55,209 nucleotides of DNA from Branchiostoma floridae (Eukaryota; Chordata; Leptocardii; Amphioxiformes; Branchiostomatidae), in assembly GCF_000003815.2 (NCBI RefSeq), contig NC_049980.1, positions 29,155,494 to 29,210,702 on the forward strand, written 5' to 3'. The notes beneath the pieces were generated by a model. The model was given only the letters and a program-made list of their open reading frames with translations, did no database searches and was not told the origin of the DNA. This document shows positions 1 through 11,745 of this stretch, piece after piece. The position numbers were made by a program, and so were the translations under genes. The first letter of the stretch is position 1, and every line of letters begins with the position of its first letter.

Positions 1-595
1 GTGTCTCCCCCTGGTGACCAAGGCTATATTGCACCGATAAGTAACCCATACCTCTCGTAGCATTTCCTGTCTATTGACAGAAAAACGGATAAAAACACTG
101 CTACGTTTTCTTTTGTTCCAAGAAATAGGATTGAAATTTTGATACGGTGATCTTTCAGAAATTGAGAATCTACAGGACATGTACACACCATCGTTCTATT
201 GCTAAAATGCGGAGGAAACATTAGTCTATTGGTTTACGAAACGTCCTGAATAGTTATTCTTGGTTGATCCCGTTGTAGAAATCAAAGTCAAATAGGTCTC
301 GAAACTTCTTTGTGAGCATTTCGTGATTTCCCCATTACCCCCCAAAAGACCGACATTTCGCTATTTGGCAGTCGTTATGCAAAACGGCCGGGAGCGGTCT
401 CGCAGACACACATGTAAGGCTCTCATGGAGGCAAGTAGAAATGTGACAAAAGTTGTAGTACGGAGAAACATGCGTAAAGGCAATCTGTATACCTTATTAT
501 TAGTCTCCATCTTCCACAGCACAATTCACATGTATATTTTGTTTCTATTTGTGTGAAATAAACAAAACAAATATATACAAAGTCCTGAAGCTCAC

Positions 596-2257
596 TTGTT
601 GAAGTTACAGATGGTGACCGCCGGGAACTCCAGCTGATCCGTGAACTCCAGCTTCAGGTCCGTCACCGTGCCCCAGCTGATGAAGTCGATAATCCTTAAA
701 CAAAATATCACATTACTTTACACATTATAAATGCTAAACAACATCGAAAATAAAGGCGATGGAAAGAAAGTTCAATTTTGTTGCTTCAAAGTTTGAATAT
801 GGAACTTTTACAAATGCGTGATAAAGTTTGAACATGGAATTTCGTGGACATTCGTGCCGTATTTTGTTGCGTTTTCTTAGTATATCATATTTTCTTATTT
901 TACTATCCTGTCCCTTTATAACGTTTGTCATTTTCGTCACTTAGACACTTTGCAATGAATAACAACATGACAGTCTATATAAATCCATCTACTGAAATCA
1001 ACAGATTTTTGTTTTGATTATCGATCGATCGATCGATCGATTGATTGATCGATTGATCGATTGATTGATGAATAGTTAAGATCGCTCACTCACGACGTAG
1101 CGATGAGATAGGTGGCGTATCCCAGGCTGAAGAGGAACAGCAGCAGCCAGAGGATCCGCACCACCCAGTTGGGGGCGTCAACAACCTACAGCAAAACCGT
1201 GGGAGAAACAACGTTGTCTACGGGCACTATCTAGATAATAATGATAATAATGATGATAATATAGAAACAAATCTTTATTGACACGACAAACGTACAGCGA
1301 CTTTCGTAAGGTCTACATGTATAACAACTACTTACAGTACAACTAAACAGACATATATGGATATCTATAGGTATGAATAAGTCAACATATTGGATGTAGC
1401 ATGTTATTTACACTATTGGTTCTACGGTATAAGCATTCGTGGATATATTTGCCTACTTGTACACAGTGAGGGTTATCGCCTCCCAGAATAATAATATATA
1501 ATATATAGGGTGTATTTGCAGCCAGTAGGTACCCAATGTGTTGAGTAATGAGGCTGATTAACGTGAATATAAACCCGAGGGATAAATTCACTACGACCCG
1601 CATTCCATCAGACGGTGACCTCACTGTGACCGTATTCGGATCTTTGTAACCATTTATTTTATAAAAGAAATATCACGCAAAAAGTAAAAGCATGACAGGA
1701 AAGATAACAAAACATACAATGATAAAGATAAAGAAAGGTTCGTTATTATCTATGAAATTCGTTAAGGGCCCTGTACCAATCTCTCGGTCGTACCGTGTTC
1801 GCCGCTCTAGCGGAATGGGGGTGTAAGTACAATATGTGTGAAGTAACCCTCAACAAGACAAGATCATAAGGCTTAAAAGGAACGTATAAAGCAATCAGAA
1901 ATCAGTGACCAAAGCAGGAAATTCGTCACATACATGTATGAAGTGACTTCCACCAGGCGAAGTTTGATTCGATTCACATTTATTCTATTTTTCATTTCCA
2001 TAAACAGCCATACCGGGCCCCTGTTTGGGAATGGGACGTTAGCCTTACTTGAAAGACAGCGGCACGCAAATACTGCGCGTTGCTGGATGCTTAATGTTGC
2101 TACGATTATCAAAATTCTGCTACTAGGAAGAAAACGGCAGGAAAACACTGCGTGTTGTTCGATTAGTATAACCCCTCCTCACCTTTGCCGGACCATGTAA
2201 AGTCGTTCCCGAGGCCCACTCCCTCTCAGGAGACTGTTCTTCTTCTTCCTCCGCCAT
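596..2257 (-). CDS. ASIC/BASIC-like DEG/ENaC sodium channel, 5' part only (minus-strand gene, exons 1-3)
   Basis: Degenerin/ENaC-superfamily channel subunit, expected to be a plasma-membrane cation channel working as a trimer. Exons read from the minus strand: 2257-2183 (25 codons from ATG, ending TTLHGPAK with the family's HG gating motif), 1185-1094 (VVDAPNW then a hydrophobic first membrane segment) and 694-596 (ending FPAVTICNFNK, the hallmark just outside membrane segment 1). Exon lengths 92 and 99 and phases (0, 2, 2) equal those of the three plus-strand paralogues. The acid/glutamate-rich N-terminus matches theirs. The ectodomain and pore exons lie beyond the left edge, so completeness cannot be judged. 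It is divergent from gene A, with 2.4 kb between start codons. The ASIC1a His73 position is not histidine (GTVTD context), so classical proton gating is doubtful. Family assignment is firm; ligand and exact subfamily are unknown. Confidence 0.86.
1018..1072 (+). repeat. GATC/GATT tetranucleotide tract
   Basis: Runs of GATC changing to GATT, about 20 bp past the donor of exon 2 of the minus-strand channel gene. A similar but longer tract is in the last intron of gene C. Confidence 0.9.
1598..1823. mobile_element. MITE family A, degraded copy
   Basis: ATTCCATCAGACGGTGACC at the left and CGCTCTAGCGGAATGGGGGT at the right resemble family A ends. Internal CACGCAAAAAGTAAAAGCA and ATCTATGAAATTCGTT match other copies. 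It lies in intron 1 of the minus-strand channel gene. Confidence 0.5.
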
Positions 2258-3714
2258 GGAACAGCCAGGTCAGGTCCTGTCGTTAGAGGAAATTTCGGAT
2301 TACCTGCAAGAAAGGGTCACGGTATTACCAACGGCAAACAGGGAAAAGACTACATACTCTCAAATCACTAGTCATCAAATCGTAATTCTCGTTTCCATTC
2401 GTAGGAAATTTAAGTTTCCGGCGAAACAAAGAAACAAAATAACTGGACGGTATTTTGTTTAAGTTCTACCTTTCTGTTAAGATGCGAATGTCGAGTGTGT
2501 CCAATATGTCAGTTGCGATTGCATCGTTAAACCAATCTGATAATTTAACCAGACTTTCCAAAATTACATATGCTCGAGATTCATGTTCAGAAAGAGTCGA
2601 ATTTTTTGTGAATAGTCTCCCAACAATGTTACGTCGCAAACAGAATGTGATTGAGAAGCAAAGAGATTAAAATATCACTTTTTTCACCACCACAACTTGG
2701 CACAAGACTAAACTTACCGCTGAAACGTTTTCCCTCGAACTCTGGTCACAAGAACGGTCGATAAACCGGGGTCTGTCACTGTGGCCTTGGAAATGATACC
2801 ATAGCAAAGGGGTCCAAAAAAGGTCACAGTTTTCCATGGGTATTTGATCAGTTAAAGGAACTGTGTTGATGGAAAACGGGTCAGTGCATCGTACGGAATG
2901 TTGTGGCAGGTGGTTCCAGTCACTGTGGCTGACCACACAGAGGTATCGTGCTTACGCTACCATCCTCCAAGACGGCATTCTTACCTAATGTGTCTCCATG
3001 ACCAAGCCATTGACGGGAAACAAACAGGATATGCTTCATCTACATGTTAGAGATAATATTGACGGAAATGTTCCGCTCATCCTATGAAAACCTGACGATG
3101 GAGAAGTTTCAAAGCCGCTTCAACAAAAACTATGAGTATATCTAGAGATGCTACATTAGATCTAATGTACAACGCCCATACGGGCATGAAGTTTGTTACT
3201 AAACATTGTCATCAATACCCCCTAATCAAATAGAAAGGAATATGAGTCTTTTTTTGTCTATTTTACTTTTGGCAGAAGGGGACAATGTAGCACTGCGCTC
3301 AAGTTAGTAACTTATATTAACAGTGCCGCATACACAGTACAGACAGAGAGTAAAGGTAGTCTTTTCCTTTCCCTCCCCGGTCGAAGTTAGGTACCATTTT
3401 TACACCTGGATGAAGTGAGAAAGGCCGTGTAAAGGGTCCATTTCAAGAGCTATCTCATCAGCTATAAGATCATTTTACCGACGCCTGCAAGAACGATCCT
3501 ACGCAAACAGAATCGGTCGCAGCTGAATTGCCTGCTCACTTAGACGTTTTTCCAGTGACTTGGATTGCAGTATTTGCAAGTCTGAAATGCTCGCTGACAG
3601 GGTGATAGATTAGGGGACCGCTCGGTTGGATTGATACCTTTCCTGCCCGCCATGGCAACAAAACGCAACATCAGCAAGATACGAAAATAGAGATCGCATT
3701 CCGTACGTCTTAGG

Positions 3715-3953
3715 CCCCCTTTCCACTAGACGGCGATCGTGCTGTGCTCTCACTGCGACCTAAATAGGATATGTGTAATCTTTACTTTCACACTTGGTAT
3801 ATCATACAAAATGTAAAAGTGTGACTGAGAAGACAACAAAGCACACAAGGTGTAAAAAGATTCGTTTCTTTTCTATAGAATTCGTTGAGCGATATGTCAA
3901 ATTTTAGGTCGCAGAGAGAGCGCTCTGAGAGCGCCGTCCTAGTGGAAAGGGGG
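3715..3953. mobile_element. MITE family A (ends CCCCCTTTCCACTAG)
   Basis: Left CCCCCTTTCCACTAGACGGC and right (complement) CCCCCTTTCCACTAGGACGG are terminal inverted repeats. The inside carries GCGACCTAAAT and its inverse near the ends, and ACACAAAACG-like text. A TTA lies just outside each end, which would fit PIF/Harbinger-type insertion (inference). It lies in the shared divergent spacer between the minus-strand channel gene and gene A. Confidence 0.75.
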
Positions 3954-4477
3954 TATTACCTGGCAACGTGCGCCAGCAGTAGTAGATCACGTGGTGTTGT
4001 GTTGAGCCTTATAGCAACGTACGTAACATTAATAAATGGGGTTTCAACCCCCCCCCCCCAAAAAAAAATTACATACACCTACGTTGTACCATGCCTGTTA
4101 CAAAATGATTCAGTGCTAAGGACACTGGCCAATATCCGTCTTCAACACCAAAGCCTAGTTATACCAATTTGACATTATTGACAGTGACCTGCTGTAATGT
4201 TGAAGAACTGGATGAAGGCCAAAAGTGACCCAGAAACCACCGACGGCGAGTTAACCGGATTGCGCCGTGTAAACGTTTCTATTTTTGACAAGGTCTACTG
4301 ACGTCTTTGTCCAGACAACCTCTGCATCACCACAACCTGTGCGTTTCGCCTTGCGGAGTCAAAACACGCCTGGTATCCCTGATACACCTCTGAAAGAACA
4401 CTGTGTCTATTACTAAATAGCCCATGGTGCAGCTCAACAACAGACCATCGTTTTAGCTGCTGAAAAGTGGCTCTGAC

Positions 4478-4560
4478 AGGGTCAAATGTCGCTTTTTCAA
4501 TCCGTGCACTCTTCGGAAAGACAGCTGTTTATGGTTCAACCTGCCGCCTGACGCCCATTC
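4478..4560 (+). promoter_or_regulatory. Upstream block conserved between genes A and B
   Basis: AATGTCGCTTTTTCAAT, CTTCGGAAAGACAG and GACGCCCATTCTTT here match AATGTCACTTTTTCAAT, CTTCGGAAAGACAG and GGCGTCGATTCTTT at 13556-13640. It lies about 140-220 bp before the gene A ATG and about 570-650 bp before that of gene B. It may be a promoter or 5' UTR that duplicated with the genes. Confidence 0.5.
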
Positions 4561-4702
4561 TTTCGTGGCATATCTCTGTGACGACACAAACGGATTGATC
4601 CTGCTGCATCACTGAGGCCGCTCCAGAAAAAAACATCATCGGACTCAAATCAAGGACGACAGGACTTTTTAACTGACCAGTTGAGCTCCGTAGTAATGCA
4701 CA

Positions 4703-7700
4703 ATGTCGGACAACACTGAGGAGAAACCAGAAAAGGAGGATTCCCCGGAGTACGAGTTTGCGACGGGAACAACGCTCCATGGGCTGAACAAGGTGCGTTA
4801 CAACATAAGGTGGTTACAGGTATAATGGTGTGGTTATGGTAATGTGGGTACTGCAAAGCTGGTGTGTTACGCCGAAGGGCGGTTATACCGGCTATATAGA
4901 TACAGATACAGTGTTAGCTGTTATCAGAATCTTATCAGAATCAACTGCCATGAACGTTTCACCCAACCCCCACCCCAGTCCATCTAGGAGTAGGACGTTG
5001 CCATAACCAAACATTGAAGCTTATTTGCAAGTTCGTGCCCGAGGGCTAATTGCAAGTACATGGTATGAACATAGTAGATATATAAGTGACAATAAACAGT
5101 TATAAGCAACATTCTACAATATTCTCCTCTAATACTAGTGTTGGCTATTTCTAAACAGGTTGCATTTGACTTCTTTTTTGGAAGCAGAGGGAGACGAAAA
5201 GCCCCACCTTTTAAAAAACATAACAAACTTGTTTTATTCGCCTTAAGAGATTACAGCTAGAGCTGGTTAGCTAATAACCAACAAGTTTACTTCAAAAGTA
5301 TTATTCTACTGCTCGTCCTTCTACCGACCCCTTAACCGGGAAGGGTCGCACGGTTGGACGCTAAGCTCCTCAGAACCCTCTGTCTGTGTCGTTCGACATG
5401 ACGTACGACAGATTGGTTCATTTGCAACATTTCGTTGTTGTAAAAGTTTGCAAGGTGCAACAATATTTATAACTAGGGGAATGTGCTTTATAAATGACAT
5501 ATATTGATAAAAGTTCGTTTTATATATCGCTTCTAGATCTGTTGCGGCCATACCGCCATATGTGTATGGTTCCTATTTCTTCTACCGACACGGTATAAAC
5601 TTGTGTTTGCTGCGCTTAGACCAACAAAGTCGATCGTTTGATCACTCTGGCCTACGTGAATATCCTCTACCTTGCATTTTGCCACTGAAAGGCTCGTTAA
5701 ATGCGATAAGTGTCTGTCGACTAACTCTGTTTACCTTGCCACAGATCGCAGACGCTCCGAACTGGGGGGCCCGTCTGATCTGGCTCTGTATTTTCCTGGG
5801 CTGTTTTGGATACGCTGCCTATCTTATCACAGAAACGTGAGTAATGTTGGTGACATCTCATTTTGCACTCTCCTGTCCGGTACAACCTGTGTGGGGTTTA
5901 AAACAGTTGTAGCTCTCCCCTCCGTTAATGGTTTTATCAGGTTGGTAGAGTTTTCGTCTGTAGACTGCATGTGGCACGGACTGTGCCACAGTAAACCCGG
6001 TGGTGTTTCTGCGTCGGGTTACCCTTAACTTTATAATGAGAATATTATGTAAAACGTACAAGTATTAAGGTAAGCAAACGTACCTCCAAATTTTCGATGG
6101 CTATCCAGTCCATCTTGCTCACGGAGTGACCTAGTTCTCGCAAGAGTTAAGTTTTTTAAGTTCATTATTACTTAAACCCTTGTCCTACTGAGCCCGTATA
6201 CATACGGGATGTAGAAACTTCATGATGCCTGTATGTGGGCCCAGTATCTTTTTTAGGCGCATTTCTCACTGAAATACGGCAAATCGCAGCAAACCGCACC
6301 AATATGGAGGTAATCTGCAGCAGCAGCACAGAATAGATCAAGTTGTACGGATCTGATTAATCAACCAGCTTAAAGGGGTTTAATATGCAAAAAAATAAAA
6401 AAATTCTTGGCACGACAAGGGTTAACGAGGTGTTCTTGGCTTGATCTCCCCCCACCCAGCGTCCTGTCATATCTGAGCTACGACACAGTGACAGACGTGT
6501 CTTTCAAGTTTGAGGAATCTCTGGACTTCCCGGCCGTCACCTTCTGTAATTTCAACAAGTAAGTCTGACCTCACATTTCCAAACCGGGGCCCGGCCGGGC
6601 TGTTTATGGAAACGAAAAATCGAAATGTTTACGTCTTGTGTAGTTTGGTGTCTACTATTTCATAATTTTCGTTCCCGAAAGCTGCCCGGCCGGGCCTCGG
6701 TTGGGAACTGTGACGTAGACCTAAGTATACATTGTATACTGCTGGAATATAACCATACAAATGAATATAACCATACAAATGAATATAACCATACAAATGA
6801 ATATAACCATACACATGAATATAACCATACAAATGAATATAACCATACAAATGTAGTTACAATATGTATAGCAGTCCACTTTTAGCTGTATTCCTCATTA
6901 TCGCATGTATTGTTAATTAAAGTATTTTTGATAGAATATTTATTGACATGAGATCATGCGACCTTGGCGTTAAGCTCACCGGAGATCTTGATGCCAAATG
7001 TTAACCATTCCTCAATCCAACCATTTGCAGCTGCCATTGTATGATATTTGGAAGTTATATTATTGTGTTATTGTCAGTAAAACAGCACCTCATTCATCAT
7101 ATCTATAACACACTACTTTTGACGGTGGTTACCTTTGATAGATAGTCACACCCCTGCTGTGACTTATGTAAGTATATTTCGTCGACCACAGGTATGCTTT
7201 AACAAAGGTTGCCAGAGACGAGAAAGTCAATGTCTACCTGGAACCGCTGTATGCCTTCCCAAAAGAATGGGCTATGGTCGGGACCGGGATGTCTATGGAA
7301 GACGGCCCGACACCTACACCGAGCCCAACTCCCTTTCTCCCCAACCTGGCCAGCATCACTACCTACGCCGGGTTCCAACTGGATACAGCACTGATCAGGT
7401 GCACATGGAGGGGAGAGCCTTGTGACGCTTCGGTAACGCCAGATCTAAAAATTGATTTTTGTTTATATAGATACATATTCAGGTACCTGAATTTGACATT
7501 AACATTTTCAACGTATTTTCGTCATATTGTCACATTTCTAGCGTTGATAAACAAGTCGACAGCAAGCCGCAAGTCGAAAGCAAGCCGCGACCAATAATCT
7601 TGGCTCATCCGGAAGTAAGCCAGCCACGTGAACGTTAAAGACAACCCGAATCCACGTTACGATCGGACATCAAGTTGCAATCTCTAGCCCTCCTCCAATC

Positions 7701-7906
7701 CTTCCGTATAGTCCAGAATTGACCGACGAATGTGTGTTGCTTTTCTTTCAGAACTTCACCCACTCCCTGTCCCAGTTCGGCAACTGTTACGTCTTCAACG
7801 GCGACCCGGAGAAGGAGTCCGTCAAACAGACCATCTCAGGGTCAGGCAACGGGCTTCATCTCATCATCAATGTAGAAGCAGTAAGTCAGGAAGTCAGCAC
7901 GACGCG

Positions 7907-7959
<53 letters not shown>

Positions 7960-10900
7960 TGTGTCTGTGTGTGTGTGTATGTGTGTGTGTGTGTGTGTGC
8001 GTGTGTGTGTCTGTGCGTGTGTGTGTGTGTCTGTGCGTGTGTGTGTGTGCATCAAAATGATGCAAAAATTCAGACTGGTCTCTTCTTTTACAACCTTTAC
8101 AGAACGAGTATTCAGAAGACCCCACACAAGGCGGGTCGTCCGACGTGGGGCTGAAAATCCACGTTCATCCTCGAGGCGAGCCCGCCAAAATGGACACACA
8201 GGGCATCGCCATCGGGCCGGGAACACATGCCTATGTGGGGATTTCAAAAATCAACGTAAGATGAAACTCGCTCATGTTTCAATGTGTGTGTTTCCTTTGG
8301 CGTCATCGAAGTATATTCATCTTGTTCACACTTCCCATAATCCTTTGGTTCAGGGTTTCGGAAACGGAAATAGGTCCGACGGGTCGCGTTTTAATGAGTG
8401 CTCTCTGCTTTCAGTATCAAAACGAGATCCCGCCGTGGGGAAATTGTGAGGAAAAGAAGCTGAATCATTACGACACCTACACCCTGACGGGCTGTCTGTT
8501 GGAGTGTAGGGCGCACTGGGTGGAGACCATGTGTAACTGTACCGCCATGGAACTGCCAGGTTAGTGTAGGGCGCACTGGGTGGAGACCATGTGTAACTGT
8601 ACCGCCATGGAACTGCCAGGTTAGTGTAGGGCGCGCTGGGTGGAGACCATGTGTAACTGCACCGCCATGGAACTGCCAGGTTAGTGTAGGGCGCACTGGG
8701 TGGAGACCTTGTGTAACTGTACCGCCATGGAACTGCCAGGTTAGTGTAGGGCGCACTGGGTGGAGACCATGTGTAACTGTACCGCCATGGAACTGCCAGG
8801 TTAGTGTAGGGCGCACTGGGTGGAGACCTTGTGTAACTGTACCGCCATGGAACTGCCAGGTTAGTGTAGGGCGCACTGGGTGGAGACCTTGTGTAACTGT
8901 ACCGCCATGGAAGTGCCAGGTTAGTGTAGGTCGCACTGGGTGGAGACCTTGTGTAACTGCACCGCCATGGAACTGTCAGGTTAGTGTATGAGACCATGTG
9001 TAACTGTAGAGCCATGGAACTGCCAGGTTAGTGTAGGGCGCACTGGGTGCAGACCATGTGTAACTGTACCGCCATGGAACTGCCAGGTTAGTGTAGGGCG
9101 CACTGGGTGGAGACCTTGTGTAACTGTACCGCCATGGAAGTGCCAGGTTAGTGTAGGGCGCACTGGGTGGAGACCTTGTGTAACTGTACCGCCATGGAAC
9201 TGCCAGGTTAGTGTAGGGCGCACTGGGTGGAGACCTTGTGTAACTGTACCGCCATGGAACTGCCAGGTTAGTGTAGGTCGCATTGGGTGGAGACCACGTG
9301 TAACTGTACCGCCATGGAACTGCCAGGTTAGTGTAGGTCGCACTGGGTGGAGACCTTGTGTAACTGTACCGCCATGGAACTGCCAGGTTAGTGTAGGTCG
9401 CACTGGGTGGAGACCTTGTGTAACTGTACCGCCATGGAACTGCCAGGTTAGTGTAGGTCGCACTGGGTGGAGACCTTGTGTAACTGTACCGCCATGGAAC
9501 TGCCAGGTTAGTGTAGGTCGCACTAGGTGGAGACCACGTGTAACTGTACCGCCATGGAACTGCCAGGTTAGTGTAGGTCGCACTGGGTGGAGACCTTGTG
9601 TAACTGTACCGCCATGGAACTGCCAGGTTAGTGTAGGGCGTACTGGGTGCAGACCATGTGTAACTGCACCGCCATGGAACTGCCAGGTTAGTGTAGGGCG
9701 CACTGGGTGGAGACCATGTGTAACTGCACCGCCATGGAACTGGTATGTTAGCTTTTATGTACGTTTTTGGTATAAGTCAATGTGATGTGTTCTGTATAGT
9801 ATGCGATATAAACACCAAGTCATACACCACAGAAAACAACACAACCGACATAAACCATGATTACGTCACAGACTGTGTTACCTACGGTCACTTTTTTGAT
9901 TCTCAAATTGTCTTATAAATCGTTTCCCCGACTTTTCTTCTAGGCACCATGGACATATGTGAACCTCAGACAGTCGTGGACTGTGTGCCGTCAGTCTACA
10001 GTAAGTGTCGCGACCTTTGATAATGCACAATTATACCATCCTTCCACTAGGGCGGCGCTCTCGCCGCGCTCTCTCTGTGACTTAAAATTTCACAGATCGC
10101 TTATACCCCACTCACATCACGCGAAAATCGATCGGACGACAAGTCTGCGAGCTCTAAATTAGGGTCATGCCTCCTCGCAATTTAGAACTCGCAGACTCGT
10201 CGTCCGATCGATTTTCGCGTAATGTGAGGGGGGTATAAACGGATCGCATAGAAAAAATCTTTTTACGTTTCGTGTCTTTCATCGATTTGGATCCCCTGGT
10301 TTGTAATATTAAGTATATTACATGTGTTTTCAGATTTGATCACTCGTGGACGCCTGCCGTGCCAGTGCCCGACCCCCTGTGAGCACGGCACGTACGGCAA
10401 GTCTGTGTCTTACGCCAGCTGGCCCAACCCTGCCGCGGCGGACAGCACTTGGCCTACGTATACCATAGGATCTGCGACGCCGAGGGTACCGGACGCCGTG
10501 TACTTTCAGTAAGTCGTAGAGGTGTGGGCAACAGGATTTATACGTCCTTTACAAGACCCACGCCTCCAGCAACAGTTAAAAAACAACTACAGTGGAAGCC
10601 GCTTAATTGCACACCCAATTTGCCAGCGAATTCCGTTCAATTATCCGGCTTGTGCGATAATGCGAAGTTACCCGGTTGGACCGCACCGCCACGGGATTTG
10701 GTGATTCCGTGCAATTGTCCGAAGTGTGCGTTTATCCGACATGCAATTAACTGGCTTCCACTGTATAAACTATAGAGAATGGGCAAATAAAAGCTTAGTA
10801 CTTAACATGGAGATAGATCTAGTCTAACAAAATAACAGCAAATACAAAATAATACCTAAACGGAACAACAGTTAAAGGGATCAAATAAACTAAAGTTAAC

Positions 10901-11714
10901 AACAAATGAAACTGATGTGATATTTCGACATGTTGTGAAAAGGAGATATTTTCTCACTTAACGAAATTGAATGGTATGAGTAAGGACATGCTGCTTTGCA
11001 AGTTTCCCAAATGAAAGTGTACTCGTCTCATGTTACAGGAGAAACTACTGCGTGTTCGACGTCTTCTACAAAGCGCTAAACAGCAAGACGGTCATCCAGA
11101 AGAGGGCGATGACAGAGGAAGATTTGCTCAGTAAGTATCGTGCATACATCGTTTTACCATGAAAGCTTATTTTGCCGAAATACTTCGGCAGTTCTTAACA
11201 CATATCTACACGAGGTCTGGTCCATATACGATTTTAGCATAAATACTTCATGCTACAACAAGCCCTTCTTGAGTTATTCTTTGTCAAACTTAAACAAAAA
11301 CAATGAAAAAACGTTAGGGGTTTACTCTGCCTTCCAAGAGCCATCCACCACTCAAAAATCATAACAAAAGCGTGTCCAGAACACGAGATATCAAAACCGG
11401 AAGTACCATAACATACCACTAGGGGGTCCATATCATGTCATTACCTTACAAAGACCCGCCCACACGACAAATATCAAAATAATCCATCCAGGCGTTCTAT
11501 AGTTATCTTGCTGACATCGCAGGGACAAACAGCTACTACTACTACTACTACTACCACTACTACTACTACTACTATTACTACTACAACTACTACTACTACG
11601 TATATACTACTCCTAGTACTACTACTACTATTACTACTCCTACTACTACTCCTAGTACTACTACTATTACTAGTACTACTACTACTTCTGCTGTTGTTGC
11701 TGCTACTGCTATTG

Positions 11715-11745
<31 letters not shown>

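Larger units (their letters stand above)
2258..4702. other. Divergent spacer between the minus-strand channel gene and gene A
   Basis: Holds a family A MITE (3715-3953), a SINE-like piece (3365-3432) and the block shared with gene B (4478-4560). Otherwise no gene. It must contain both promoters if the models are right. Confidence 0.7.

Noticed and set aside
1382-1624. 80-codon minus-strand frame with a hydrophobic start
   Set aside because: Lies in intron 1 of the channel gene and enters the degraded family A MITE; no similarity to the channel exons.
7730-8449. 239-codon frame including a CV-repeat stretch
   Set aside because: Crosses exon 5, a GT microsatellite and exon 6 in the wrong frame for both exons.
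8505-9748. Regular direct repeats resembling a CRISPR array
   Set aside because: No unique spacers; the units are head-to-tail copies of an exon end in an animal intron.
8350-9785. Long open frames (180-265 codons) on both strands over the 60-bp array, with repeats such as [11 protein letters not shown] or [10 protein letters not shown]
   Set aside because: The unit is 60 bp (20 codons), so any stop-free phase stays open through the whole array. The true exon frame ends at the first unit, and composition is explained by the repeat.
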